Assembly (NCBI GenBank): GCA_037127255.1
Contig: JBANSL010000017.1
Coordinates: 67,191,857 to 67,255,856 of the forward strand
Reading direction: 5' to 3'
DNA from: Persicaria tinctoria
Taxonomy: Eukaryota; Streptophyta; Magnoliopsida; Caryophyllales; Polygonaceae
DNA: 64,000 nt
In this document: positions 24,754 to 37,698 of the stretch, in pieces
Layout: the number at the start of each line of letters is the position of its first letter
How positions within the stretch are numbered: position 1 is the first letter of the stretch
Notes under the pieces: generated by a model
Seen by the model: only the letters and a program-made list of their open reading frames with translations
Told to the model about the DNA's origin: nothing
Database searches by the model: none
Translations under genes and position numbers: made by a program

Positions 24754-25258
24754 TTCAGTTTATAAAATAATTCTTCTACTTATTCTCCATCGATTCCAGA
24801 TTATATCAATAAGTAACCATTAAATTGATTATGATAGGAGTTACATATATTTTACAAATTAAAAAAAAACATCTATGCAGTATTCATTTACATCAGTTGA
24901 AATTATATCATATTTAATTTAATCTAATGGACATTTATTGATATACTATGTTTTTTAGCAATATATATAATATGCTATTTATTTTCCTTATAAATGGAGA
25001 AAATTCTTTACATTATTTGATTAATTTTTGTTCACATAGTGCATGTATCTAACTATTCCAAAAAATAATGTTCAATTTATAAAATAGTTCTTCTACTTAT
25101 TCTCCATTTATTTCGGTTAATATCAATGAATAACCATTAAATTGATTATGATAGGAGTTACATATTAAAAAAAAAAAAACTCCCATGTAGTACTGTATTC
25201 ATTTACATTAATTGAAATCATATCATATTTAATTTATTTTAATGGTTATTTATTGATA
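24754..25258 (+). repeat. Direct duplication near the Helitron 3' end
   Basis: 24754-24950 and 25066-25258 share ATTCTTCTACTTATTCTCC, AACCATTAAATTGATTATG and ATAGGAGTTACATAT, with substitutions. The spacing is about 310 bp. Confidence 0.75.
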
Positions 25259-25495
25259 TTTTTCACAACAATCAAGAATTTTAGACTCAATTGTCCAAGT
25301 ATAAATGAGAAAGAAAAACATTATAATATATAAAAATCACATTTAGAATCTCCCTTTCTTTATAGTTTCATAACTTTAAATAATTTGAATTTTACTGGTC
25401 TTAAATTATTTATCAAGCCGGATCATCCTCACATATTTGTTAATTTAAAAAAAAAAGCATATGTTCCCAGGCGTAGTACGGGTCTGCCTTCCTAG

Positions 25496-26506
25496 TAATT
25501 ATATAATAATAAAATCTCTTAGAACGATGTACTCCGAAGTATAAAAAATCCAGCCAGAAATAGTAAATGTTGGAAGAATATTATTAGTCAACCGTTGAAG
25601 ATGCAAATAGGTTGATCGATATTTAAGAATAATTGAAAAATACTATTTAAATAGATTTATTTTATGATATATTTGATATTATTATTAGCTTTATTCTCTT
25701 TAAATTTTATAATATTTTTATTTATAAAAATATAATATATAAATCCAGTCAATAAGAGAAATAGTCTGTATATCAAATTATCAATCGACCTCGCAACTAC
25801 AAGTAAAAAATTTGAAAATTGGAAATAAAGGAAGACAATCTAGCTTGTCTAATTCCCTCTAATTTCGTTCCCTATTACAAAGAAAGTTTATATTTTATTA
25901 TATTTAGGAATGTCACCTTCCCTTATAGAGTTGTAATATGAGATTTTCTTTAATCGGATATATACTCAAAACCCATCTCTAGAATTTTTTAGATTTTTTT
26001 TATATAAAGAAAATATTCCAAAACTACACCTCGAAGTGTTTGGTACGGGTTTGTTTTCGATGCACACTATCAAGTTTGTTTTCTTCTTATAAATTTTAAT
26101 TTTAGAAAAAAATAAATTAATTAGGTTGGAATGAACCCCGCAGGAGGGATAATTTTTACCACTCGTCCATCTTTTGATGATTAGGAACTTGAGATTATAC
26201 CGTACTTGAGGGAGCCAAATCCGTTTGGTATATATATATATATATATATATAGACTGAATCTGGTAGTAACGAGTTAGTACTCCAAATTAAACTACACGT
26301 CCAAGTGTTTGGCACATATATATTCAGTCTAGCTACCTCACTAATTAATTACAACATATGACCGATCAAATTCGCATTCTAATTAATTTCAAATAAACTC
26401 CGGCCTAATGCAATAGTTAGGCATGAGCTATATATACTATAGACTCCTCAATGTGTAAATATTTAATTTTCTTGGGTTGCAAGTTGCAACCATTTGTCAC
26501 GCAATT
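25496..26506. other. AT-rich intergenic DNA
   Basis: No coding frame, RNA gene or element border could be supported. Confidence 0.5.
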
Positions 26507-27390
26507 TTTTTTTTTATTATTATGAAAGAATTTGGGCAAGCGAGCTCTACCCGGCAGCATCCTTTCGGATGAGGTCAGAGAGACCTGAGTTATTATAGAT
26601 ATCGACACCCCTGGCAGAGTGGCAAAGGTGTGCAACCTTATCAGCCACTCTATTGCCATTTCGAGGAACATGAAAGAAGGCAATTTCTCTCAAGGTCGAT
26701 AGAAGAGTTTTGATGTCAGATAATATAAGTTCCATTTCCCAAGGGCATTTGATACGGTTGTTTAGATAATTTATGATGATGTTGGAGTCTCCCTCGATAT
26801 GAAGTTTGTCTATCCGGAGTTTCAAGGCATGTTGGACCCCCAATTTTAAGGCAAGCGCTTCAGCTTTGAGGGCGCTCTGTTTTTCTAACTTCTGATAGCA
26901 TATTGTGATGGGTCTGCCTTCCCAATCACGTAAAATAGCTCCCGCCGAGCTATCCGAATTAAGAAGGGAAGACCCATCGAAATTTAATTTAAGGGTGCCG
27001 ATTGGAGGTTTTCGCCATCGCACACTACGGGTGTTGTGTCTCTTCCTTATTTGCCTTGGTGTTGGTGCCTTCAGCATGGGTTCCTCATCAAATTCACTCT
27101 CTGTCTGAAAAGTTCTGCCCCAATTGCGTATGTGTGTTTTGATCAGTTGAATAGTAGCCTCCCTACTTGGGATGTGTACTTGTCTGAATATATATTGATT
27201 GCGAATGTACCAGGTGGACCACCAGGCAAAACCTAGGTCACACTTAGCCTTCGGGGTGAGGCTGTTTCCAAGAAAAGCTAGGATCGGTTTAATTTCTCGA
27301 GATTGTTGTATCATACCTGTAATGGTTGCGCCAACACGAGGAGGCAGCTGGAAAAGTGAGCGCACGTACGGACACTCGAACAAGAAGTGG
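26507..27390 (-). pseudogene. LINE (L1-type) 3' part: RNase H-like domain and poly(A) end
   Basis: The minus strand continues the zinc-knuckle region of the LINE (THFLFECPYVRSLF) and then a 200-residue plant LINE RNase H (RVT_3) domain. Visible motifs are LNFDGSS (first catalytic Asp), AEALALKLGV (Glu), IEGDSNIIINYL (Asp) and VPRNGNRVADKVAH (His/Asp end). These match RNase H active-site spacing. The frame stays open for 278 codons, so the end is well preserved. A run of T at 26507-26518 on the plus strand marks the poly(A) tail. The LARD insertion at 27396 separates it from the RT half at 36043-37672. Confidence 0.9.
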
Positions 27391-27395
27391 GTGTC

Positions 27396-29482
27396 TGTAA
27401 AGGCCCGGATTTTTTTTTAATAATAAATTTCAACAAATAATAATAAATGGATTTAAGTCGAAAATAATAATAATAATAATAATAATAATAAGATAAAATA
27501 AAGCAAAAATTCGGATATTTCCAGAAAAAAACTCGTCCATAATTTCCTAAATCGAAATTGAAATCCTTTAAGCGGATTCCGGCCTAATTTTGAACTTTGA
27601 GGGACAATTCCGTCATTTTACCTTGGGATTTGAAATAAACTTTGGGATGTCGACATCTTTGGAATTTTGAAGCGTTATTTTGATCGAGTCGGAATAAGAT
27701 CGAGAGAGCGGGATTTAAAATATCAATTGTCGGAAATTCACATTCCCGACTCGGGACCCCAATTCCGTCACCTTCTCCCATTCTTATCCATTCCAACTCA
27801 TCCCTCTTATTTGGGTAAAATTCTATCCTATACTCCATCTCCCTTTTTTTTCCCAGGCCCTGCCTACCCCATTTCGGGCAACACAGCTATTGTTGTGGAT
27901 TCAGGAGATCCCCGCCCCTTTGCTTTGTTGCTTTCATCTTGCAGGCTTGCACCTTGCAGCCTGTCCAGAAATCAGACTTTCCCCCTCCTCATTTTGATTT
28001 TACAAAATCCACAGGCTACAGCTTGCATAACTTATCCCTTCCTTGCACTTTCTTTGAATCTGGACAAACACACACCGCTCTGCACTCTGTTTCCCGAGCA
28101 CCAGTCGGCAGCAACCAAGGGATCCACCGCCAGGGAACCGCCGGCGCCGAGCCAAACCCAATCCTCCCCTTTTCACCTTGTTCTTCCCTCTTCCTCTCGA
28201 CGAGCAGAAGCAAGAGCGCAGTGGACCCCCCCCCCCCCCCGGAGCCTCCGTCGAGCAGCAGCCAGAAGCTCCCCAACCTTCCGGGCGAGCCGAGCAGCTC
28301 CGGAGCCCCGACGAAGCCGCCGCCGCCGAGTCTCCTCCTCTGTTTCTTCAGTTCGATCGGATTTGGATTCCGCCTCCAACGAAGCTCAATCGAGCCCGAC
28401 GACAATTCCCGGCGAGCCAAAGACCCCCCCTTGGTGTGTATTGCTTTTGGATTGCTTTGGACTTGCATATGGGCCCTTGCTTGTGTTATCTTGCTGTTCT
28501 GCATCTTCAGGTAAGTCTCTTCGGAGCTTACTCAGATTGAATAGAGCTATTCCCTGCTATAGGTGCATGATATACTAGGTGTTGCATTCATGATCAGCAT
28601 GCCATGTAGTACCATGCTAGGTTGCATTGATCGTTGAGCATTCTCTTTCTCTATGTGTATGTAAACAGAACGGCCGTTATCTGTGATAGTCCTAGAGTCT
28701 TTGCTAGGGTCATAGGGTAGCCCAGCCTCATCGGGTACCCTGAGTCAATCGAGTACTTCCTTATATTATGATATGCCTGCGGGCTTTATTGTGGAGCGGG
28801 TTAGGCATGCGTGCCCCCCCCCCAATTATGAATGAATGCATTCACGAGCTGGCCAGTCTCCGCCTGTCGGAAGGGGTGGAGGTAGGAGAGGGATATGCCA
28901 CTTGGCATTGTCTTGGGCCCTTTACAGTATTTCTGCACAATATTATGAACTAGGAGCATGCTAGTGTGTTTGAATTTCGTACTGCATTAGAGCATCTTTA
29001 TTAGGTATAGCGTATATGTGTGCTTATGGTTGGGATGCAGAGTTAAGTGGGCATCGATCTGATCCCGCTCCAAATCAATTTTTTTAGGAATTATTTATGT
29101 TCATCCTATCGGTGCTGTTTGCTTATTGCGCGGGTCATTTTGTCGGCGGAGAGTGAGCGCTGGAGTTATAGACTTCACTAGACTCTGATTATACTGTTTT
29201 GGATTTATACTTTTGACTCTGTTTTGACCCGGCTCTGCCGTGGCACTTGTATCCTTATTTTGCTTCCGTCTTGCTTCCGTGTGAAATGAATTTTGCGAGT
29301 TAGTCCCCAGGACAGGTTAAGGGTACCCAACGGCCCTTCGAGGTGTTTAGGGTTTGAAATCCCTCTTTCTACAAATCTTAAAATGAGTTTGAAACCTCGA
29401 CCCGTACCTGGATTGCAAGATCCGAACAAGGGGTTTTATCCCTTGAAACGTAACCCAGAAATTATAATTCTGGGCCGTTACA
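27396..29482 (+). repeat. 5' LTR of the LARD
   Basis: Contains an (AAT)n run (27461-27490), a GC-rich CT-biased stretch (28100-28430) and a 15-C homopolymer near 28226-28240. Long open frames on both strands here are shared with the other LTR but change frame at the poly-C run, so they are not genes. Confidence 0.93.
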
Positions 29483-32400
29483 AAGATGGTATCAGAGCCA
29501 GGTTGTGCAATTCGGGTACGCAAGGGTCGAGTGTATGTTTTGGAAAAACGCCCATGAATTTCAAAGGATTTGAAAGGCTTTTAAAAAGGGCAAAATGAAC
29601 TTAAGCTGTCTAACCGAAATTGGACTAAGTAATGAACTTGACTTATCATAAAATATGGAAAATCGACTGAAGAGGGGATCGAGTGGGTAGAAAGACGTTA
29701 GACCATCCCTATTGGATGTAGTTGAGAATGGGTAGGCAAATACTAGCTTGCTCTTTACATATGGGTTGAGAGTCTCCAAGGAGGTCATTATGAGTGTCAC
29801 TAACTGACTCTGTGTTGAGTGCTTGCTATGCTAGATATCTGATTGGTATGCCTAACAATTAAATGTGTATTGACTGATTTGTGAAAACGGGATAGTGGGA
29901 GTACCCTTGTTTCTGTGTGGTCAAACCCAGCTTGTGTGGAACGACCCCTTCCGCTATGTTAACTACTTTTTCGGTTATATCGAATCATTTCCCGTATGTT
30001 ATTATCTTTCATGGGAAATCGGGTTGATAAACACATTGTGTCGGAGATCATGGTTGGATATTAAGTTGTCTGAGTGAGTGTTGGAAGTTTTGATGTCACT
30101 TTGAGTCAGAAGTAAGGTGCTTTTGTGGATGTGTTTCCTTATTCTTATGATGATTAACCAGTGTCATCTTGCCTTAAAGAGTCGTACTGGAGTCCCACGG
30201 GAAAGAGGGGTGATAAGTCAGTCGGGAAAAGTCAATGGTTGCCCTTAGGGATCTCTGTCCGGTTGTAATGGTGACTCTCTCTGAACTGCATGACGTGATT
30301 TTGTAACCTCTCGCATGTACCTTGTAAATGATTGTTAGTAAGAAGCTCCTCATGTTTTGCCTTGCCTTCTGTCATGGTTGTATTGTTTAAGCTCATGTTG
30401 TGGTTAGTTACCTTTTTCAAGTATCGGGTGGTGTCGTGCCTTATATCATGACTACTTGTTGTTATAGCATGTTTACTTGGCTTACTGATCGTATGATTGA
30501 TGGGATGCATGAACTATATGATACGAACTTGCATGATCGTTATTTCCTCCTGGATTAGGTTTATGGTGGTGTGATCAAACCCTCCCTGTATGAATGATTG
30601 TACATGATCGCCTTAGCATGATGGATGATGACCTGTCAATGCTTATCACTCCTTTGTGACGAGAATATGTAGCATGCCCATCTATTTTGTATTCGTTAAA
30701 TTGATCATTATTGATGATCTTGCAAGTTAATATTGTTGTATGATTACGTGCTTTAGATGGAGAGTATGTGGTATAATTGGGTCTTGAGAAATGCCTGTTT
30801 TATCTTAGTATGTGTTGGTTTGAGCTCATGTCCCCGTATTCTAGTCATATTGCCATTACTAGCTCCGCATAATTTGCTTGAAATTACTTGGCATATCTGC
30901 TTTCATGGAGTAATAAACTGCTAGCTCGTCTCACATGTATTAGTGTAAGACTTGATTGTGTCTCTGGAATGAATACGCACGCTGTTCTTCCTTAGATAGG
31001 TACATGTTAGTGTGGATTAATGTGACGGATGTGTTCCATGGTGAATTCATGTTTGCTTGTCGCGATTATGACCTAATAGACTTTCATAAGGGCGTCGTTG
31101 CTATTCTCGGGTCAGAGTCTTGCCTCTAGTATTGTCGTCTTTAGTCGTGGTACGTGTTTGTACCCGAAAGGAATTTGGGTTGTCTTATCTTGTCACTCCC
31201 CTATCTCCGCTAACTTGAACTCCTACGCGATACATTGAACGAGCGACCACACATGGAAGAGAAAGGAAGTTGGATAACGATAGAGCTGTGTGGCGGAAGC
31301 GTGGGCCCATAACCCACGGGCCTCAGGATCAATGATGTCGACGGAACGAGCACGCATCGAGAATTGCGAATACTAAGTACGATATGAATTGCAAGCGGGA
31401 GTGTTCTCCGTTCGAATTGCTAACCCTTTTGAATTTATTGAAGATGATATTGCATTGCCCTAGTGATGAGATTTACGTGTTGACGTGCTGACTTGATGAT
31501 GACTATTGCCCGATTGTCTGTTGTCTATGATGATATGATGTGATGACTTATAGATCTCATGTACCATGATGTCTTGACGTGTTGCTACTCTAAGTTGCTA
31601 AGCATGATATGAATTCATTTGCTTGTAAAATGTGAACTGTAAATGCTGATAAGCCTGAATTGTGATCTGATAAGGTTATGATGAAAATTGCTAAGTTGAA
31701 TTGACTAGGTTCATATATGGTGTTTTGCTATAATTTTGAGCATGATGGTAAAAATTAAGGCTTGTTGAACCCATGATGTATGTTATAAATGCAAATTGAT
31801 ATGATGTAGACCTTATGTTCGATGATTTCCATGATTCCTTTTTCTTTAAACCTGTGGGTGAGGTCATTTGGTAGAGTGGTGAAAGAATTTAAGCGGTTAG
31901 GATGAGCGATGATATTATGAGGTAAGTCGCGAGAGAGGGATGTTGACTAAGGTAAGAGTAAGTGAGTTTTGGGATGTACATGAGACAATACTTGGTGGTT
32001 TCCGATGAGCTTTTGGGTGATGCTTGTGATGTCTTGGGTAGTAACAGAAGTGTAAGAAATGACTTTTGAGAGCATTGAGAACATAGAACGAGAGGGTACT
32101 CGGGTGTGCAGTTAGAGATAGGAGTTGGGTTCTTAGAGGTGGATGGTGTGGTATTGATTGACGGAAGGAGGGGTAAGATTTGAGCATCGAGATGAATTGG
32201 GATTTCTCCGGAGAATTTTTGTTGGAGTTGACGTTAGCGAGCCTAGAAGATGATTAGTCTTGGCTTGAGAGTGGAGATGGGCGAGTGGGGATTCTGTTTT
32301 GTTTTGACTGGCATGACGTGAGGATTTTCTTGATTATGTGATTTATTTATATTTGCTGGCATGATGCTAGATAGCAACCATGATGAATCTGATACAGAAT

Positions 32401-33957
32401 GATATTACACGTTGTTGTGCAATATTGAAATCTAGTTGGCAGTGAAAAAAAAAAAAAAAAAAAAGTTATCATGATATATCGATGCTCTGCTATGTTGTTT
32501 TAGAAGCATGTTAGGATGTGTTGTGATATGATATACGAGATAATGATGTGTTATTATGTGAAAGTGTGATGTTATGTTATGGGGTGAAAACATGATGTTA
32601 TATTATGTGTTAGTAAACATGATGTTGTATTATATGGTTGACAAGCATGACTATTGATATGTTAAATGATGGGTATGACTTGGAATGTGAATATGATTTG
32701 TATATATATGAGATAATGGTGCCTGATTACTAAATGATCGTATATGACATTGTGATGAGTTAAGATGATTTCTAGAGAGCATGTTGACATTTTGATAGTG
32801 ATATGCTTCTTGATCTTCCCTTTTTATAGAATCTTAATAGCATGACCTTGACTGTATTGATGTGTTGATAAGAAGCTTTGTTCCGTTGACTTATGATGGA
32901 ATTTCGCTATGGTTAACCTTGCAAGTACCAATGATTGACGTGATAAGAATGTTATGCTAATGCTGGATAGAAGTTGGATAGGATGACTATGTGAATCTAT
33001 GGGTTAAATGATATCCCTTGATGTGACTGACCCTACTATGATTGCGATGATGATATGCGATAATGAGATATCCTTTATGACTTTTGGTGTGATATCGAGC
33101 CATGTGTTATGATTTTGGCATATTGTTGAGATGTGTATTATGATCTTTAGTAAGTGGTAGAGACGTTGATGTGATCTTGTGGAAGTGTGCTGGCATATGT
33201 TTGAGACTTGTTATATGATGTACTCGTTGATGATCGATTGGTTATTGGTTATGCATTCTTATAGCTTGTGAAGCTTGCTTGAATTGAGACTGATAGATTG
33301 ATTTGATTCTGGAAACTAGGAAGAGGATATGGGATTAGCCCTTAGACGTGGATGATTCCACCTCCTGATTTCTGAATGTGATTGATTGATATGCGGGAAA
33401 CTGATTTTGTTTTGGGAGATTTTTGACGAAATCTTGAGTTAAAGGGATTTGACTTGTTTTGGTGCAAAGTGCTTGATTAGGCGTCTTATTTGAAGATTTT
33501 GAACGATTTTGATAAAAGGACCGACTTTGATTGTAAAGAATGAACGATACCGAGAATTTCAAACGATTTTGAGGTTAATCTTTATTTTCAATTATGGAAT
33601 CCCTTTAGAAACTTTTCAAACCCGGGCAACTCTATGATACTTCACGAAGTGGATACAAGCATTTTATGAGGGTGCTTGTAGGGTGTTTGCTAAGACCTAG
33701 TGATGATATTGTAGAGAGTTGTGGTACTTCCGAAAAGTCGAAGTGAGTATGTGATAGGGGCGCTTATCGCATACTTGTCAAGGCCAATTGGAGATGTCAC
33801 GACCGTGACTAGAATATTGTGAGAATCCCGGAAGACGCAACCGAGATGATTACAAGATTCTTGGACATGGTCCTAGAACTCATCAATTTCAAACTTCATC
33901 CCCTACTTTATTTTGGTTTTAGTCTCGGGGACGAGACTTGTTTTTAGAGGTGGATGA
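29483..33957 (+). other. LARD interior without coding capacity
   Basis: It starts with the Met-tRNA-type primer site (29487-29498) and ends with a weak purine stretch TTTTTAGAGGTGGATGA before the 3' LTR. It is rich in ATGAT/TGATGT words, with a local repeat CATGATGTT(A/G)TATTAT near 32565-32640. No gag, protease, RT or integrase motif is visible on either strand. Confidence 0.8.
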
Positions 33958-36042
33958 TGTAAAGGCCCGGATTTTTTTTTAATAATAAATTTCAACAAAT
34001 AATAATAAATGGATTTAAGTCGAAAATAATAATAATAATAATAATAATAATAAGATAAAATAAAGCAAAAATTCGGATATTTCCAGAAAAAAACTCGTCC
34101 ATAATTTCCTAAATCGAAATTGAAATCCTTTAAGCGGATTCCGGCCTAATTTTGAACTTTGAGGGACAATTCCGTCATTTTACCTTGGGATTTGAAATAA
34201 ACTTTGGGATGTCGACATCTTTGGAATTTTGAAGCGTTATTTTGATCGAGTCGGAATAAGATCGAGAGAGCGGGATTTAAAATATCAATTGTCGGAAATT
34301 CACATTCCCGACTCGGGACCCCAATTCCGTCACCTTCTCCCATTCTTATCCATTCCAACTCATCCCTCTTATTTGGGTAAAATTCTATCCTATACTCCAT
34401 CTCCCTTTTTTTTCCCAGGCCCTGCCTACCCCATTTCGGGCAACACAGCTATTGTTGTGGATTCAGGAGATCCCCGCCCCTTTGCTTTGTTGCTTTCATC
34501 TTGCAGGCTTGCACCTTGCAGCCTGTCCAGAAATCAGACTTTCCCCCTCCTCATTTTGATTTTACAAAATCCACAGGCTACAGCTTGCATAACTTATCCC
34601 TTCCTTGCACTTTCTTTGAATCTGGACAAACACACACCGCTCTGCACTCTGTTTCCCGAGCACCAGTCGGCAGCAACCAAGGGATCCACCGCCAGGGAAC
34701 CGCCGGCGCCGAGCCAAACCCAATCCTCCCCTTTTCACCTTGTTCTTCCCTCTTCCTCTCGACGAGCAGAAGCAAGAGCGCAGTGGACCCCCCCCCCCCC
34801 CGGAGCCTCCGTCGAGCAGCAGCCAGAAGCTCCCCAACCTTCCGGGCGAGCCGAGCAGCTCCGGAGCCCCGACGAAGCCGCCGCCGCCGAGTCTCCTCCT
34901 CTGTTTCTTCAGTTCGATCGGATTTGGATTCCGCCTCCAACGAAGCTCAATCGAGCCCGACGACAATTCCCGGCGAGCCAAAGACCCCCCCTTGGTGTGT
35001 ATTGCTTTTGGATTGCTTTGGACTTGCATATGGGCCCTTGCTTGTGTTATCTTGCTGTTCTGCATCTTCAGGTAAGTCTCTTCGGAGCTTACTCAGATTG
35101 AATAGAGCTATTCCCTGCTATAGGTGCATGATATACTAGGTGTTGCATTCATGATCAGCATGCCATGTAGTACCATGCTAGGTTGCATTGATCGTTGAGC
35201 ATTCTCTTTCTCTATGTGTATGTAAACAGAACGGCCGTTATCTGTGATAGTCCTAGAGTCTTTGCTAGGGTCATAGGGTAGCCCAGCCTCATCGGGTACC
35301 CTGAGTCAATCGAGTACTTCCTTATATTATGATATGCCTGCGGGCTTTATTGTGGAGCGGGTTAGGCATGCGTGCCCCCCCCCAATTATGAATGAATGCA
35401 TTCACGAGCTGGCCAGTCTCCGCCTGTCGGAAGGGGTGGAGGTAGGAGAGGGATATGCCACTTGGCATTGTCTTGGGCCCTTTACAGTATTTCTGCACAA
35501 TATTATGAACTAGGAGCATGCTAGTGTGTTTGAATTTCGTACTGCATTAGAGCATCTTTATTAGGTATAGCGTATATGTGTGCTTATGGTTGGGATGCAG
35601 AGTTAAGTGGGCATCGATCTGATCCCGCTCCAAATCAATTTTTTTAGGAATTATTTATGTTCATCCTATCGGTGCTGTTTGCTTATTGCGCGGGTCATTT
35701 TGTCGGCGGAGAGTGAGCGCTGGAGTTATAGACTTCACTAGACTCTGATTATACTGTTTTGGATTTATACTTTTGACTCTGTTTTGACCCGGCTCTGCCG
35801 TGGCACTTGTATCCTTATTTTGCTTCCGTCTTGCTTCCGTGTGAAATGAATTTTGCGAGTTAGTCCCCAGGACAGGTTAAGGGTACCCAACGGCCCTTCG
35901 AGGTGTTTAGGGTTTGAAATCCCTCTTTCTACAAATCTTAAAATGAGTTTGAAACCTCGACCCGTACCTGGATTGCAAGATCCGAACAAGGGGTTTTATC
36001 CCTTGAAACGTAACCCAGAAATTATAATTCTGGGCCGTTACA
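33958..36042 (+). repeat. 3' LTR of the LARD
   Basis: 2085 bp. Matches the 5' LTR except for one C fewer in each of two homopolymers (14 and 9 C). Followed by the GTGTC duplication. Confidence 0.93.
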
Positions 36043-36876
36043 GTGTCATCTTCCGTGGGCCCATTACAAAGGCTGCAGTTGGAAGGGACGGGAACCCCCC
36101 GGGAAGCAAGTCTAGATGCTGTAGGGAGCCCGTCCTGGCATACTTTCCATAAAAAGTTTTTTATCTTAGGCGGAATGTTAATTTTCCATATCCAGTTATA
36201 TATTGATGTCGACGTTGGAGTCTGTGTGTGACGTGATTAGCTTATAGGCGCTCGAAGTCGTAAACCAACCAGCTATGTCGGGCCACCAATACAGGCGATC
36301 CTCAATAGAGGATATCGGAAGTGGGATGTCCAATATTTCAGACACTATGAAGGGTGGAAGCACGCTGTTGAGTTTCTCTTCCCACCATTTTTCTCCTATG
36401 ATATAGTCACTGACAGTTTCCTCAATGTTGCCATTCGCAGGCCAGGCGTCCCTGGAACCTAGCGAGGACCTTGTGATCCAATTATCTGTCCAGAATTTAA
36501 CTGAGCGCCCATTTCCTATGGACCAAATCAGTCCTGATTTGAATTTCTCCATAAGGCTAACCATTTTTGTCCATTTCCATGATGTATCTCCGTGTTTTTT
36601 GTATTCTAGAATGTTAGTATTCTGAAGATACTTATGTTTGATAATTGAAACCCAACTGTTGTATGGTTCAGCTAAGATTTTCCATAGTAGCTTCATTTGG
36701 AGTGCTTCATTCATTTCTCTGGATTTCCGAAGGCCCAGTCCCCCATTTTTTCTTGGTCTGCAAATCTTATCCCAACCGATAAGAGGTCGGTGTTGGAGGT
36801 CTTTGTTCCAAAAGAAAGTCCTATTAATTTGATCAAGCTCTTTGTGAACTGAGTTGGGTAGCATAAAGCTTTGCAT
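36043..36876 (-). pseudogene. LINE middle part: post-RT region and zf-RVT
   Basis: From 36876 the minus strand reads LPNSVHKELDQINRTFFWN, RPLIGWDKICRPRKNGGLG and LWSIGNGRSVKFWTDNW. These are hallmark blocks of the region after RT in plant L1 LINEs (xxFLWG..., WxxVCxPKxxGGLG, WRIGDGxxIxFWxDxW). After a frame change it continues IPPKIKNFLWKVCQDGLPTA and NCSLCNGPTEDDT, the zinc-binding zf-RVT block. That block resumes on the far side of the LARD at 27390, which fixes the insertion point within the zinc-knuckle sequence. Confidence 0.9.
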
Positions 36877-36927
36877 TGTGTACAGGGGTTTGGCAGACAG
36901 GTTTGAGTTGATAAGGGTTGCCCGACC

Positions 36928-37672
36928 CTAGTGTGATAGTGTGTGTGCACGCCATTTGCTTAATTGTTCTCTTGATCGACAAATGATGTCTTCGAAAGTT
37001 TGTTTATTCACTCTACCATTAATAATAGGACAGCCGAGATATTTTTCTAGTGATACTTCATTTGTAATGTTCAGGCGACTACGGAGTTCAGTAATTCTGG
37101 AGCTTGATATTCCCTTGGTTGCTTGGAAGCTTGACTTATGATAATTCACTTTTTGACCAGAAATCTTACAATAAGAATTGACTATTGTTCTGACTTTGTG
37201 AGCGGCATCCAAGCTGCACACCTTTTGTGAAAATGATGATGTCGTCTGCGAAGGAAAGAAACGGGATCCGGGGGCCGTGTCTTCCGAACCGGAAACCAAT
37301 AGGGCTACTAACTGAGATTGACTCAGCAGAGAGTTTCCGTGCCAGGATTTCAGCCCCTATGATGAATAAGAAGGGGGATAGCGGGTCTCCTTGCCTGAGC
37401 CCACGGGAGGGGAAGAAAACATCTGTGGGACCGTTGTTTACCAGTACTGAAAACGACACAGCTGTGACACATTCCATAATCCAAGAGATGAATGTGGGGT
37501 GAAATCCAAATTTTTCTAAAACCTTCATAGTGAAGTTCCAATCGACTCTATCATACGCTTTCTCCATATCTAGTTTAATAGCAAGCCATCCCTCGCAACC
37601 CTTGCGAGATCTGAAGGAGTGGAAGATTTCATGCGCTATCAACACATTGTCTTGGATGGCTCTATCAGATTA
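36928..37672 (-). pseudogene. LINE reverse transcriptase, 5'-truncated
   Basis: The minus strand begins at RAIQDNVLIAHEIFHSF near 37672. It contains LAIKLDMEKAYDRVDW (RT motif with catalytic Asp), RGLRQGDPLSPFLFI (substrate-binding motif) and FLSFADDIIIFTKG (the catalytic ADD). A frameshift near 37220 moves to the frame with KVRTIVNSYCKISGQKVNY and VSLEKYLGCPI, and a stop follows at 36928. The endonuclease and ORF1 are absent, so this is a typical 5'-truncated dead copy. The upstream edge meets the MITE at 37699. Confidence 0.9.
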
Positions 37673-37698
37673 CTTTCAACTGTCAATCAACTGTATTA

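Larger units (their letters stand above)
21800..25495 (+). mobile_element. Probable non-autonomous Helitron, 3.7 kb
   Basis: The 3' end has the Helitron layout: a hairpin AGGC..GCCT (25469-25489) around GTAGTACGGGTCT, then TC and CTAG (25492-25495), followed by host T. A fitting 5' end is TCTATCTATAATATAAG at 21800 preceded by host A, the A|T target rule. There are no inverted repeats or duplications, and no Rep/helicase ORF. The interior is very AT-rich and has several internal duplications. The 3' end is well supported; the 5' end is a best guess. Confidence 0.5.
27396..36042 (+). mobile_element. Young non-coding LTR element (LARD), 8.6 kb
   Basis: LTRs at 27396-29482 (2087 bp) and 33958-36042 (2085 bp) begin TGTAAAGGCCCGG and end TCTGGGCCGTTACA. 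The duplication GTGTC (27391-27395, 36043-36047) is exact. The primer site TGGTATCAGAGC is at 29487-29498. The only LTR differences I found are one C in each of two poly-C runs (15 versus 14, 10 versus 9). The 4.5-kb interior has no ORF above about 90 codons and no gag or pol motif. The terminal GGCCCGG/CTGGGCC complement and Met-type primer site suggest a Ty3-gypsy (Tekay/Del-like) parent. It lies inside the LINE. Confidence 0.93.

Noticed and set aside
27667..28578. 303-codon open frame (and a 290-codon version at 34229-35101), plus 160-190-codon frames on both strands
   Set aside because: They lie wholly in the LARD LTRs, switch frame at a poly-C run between the two copies, and have no recognisable domain.
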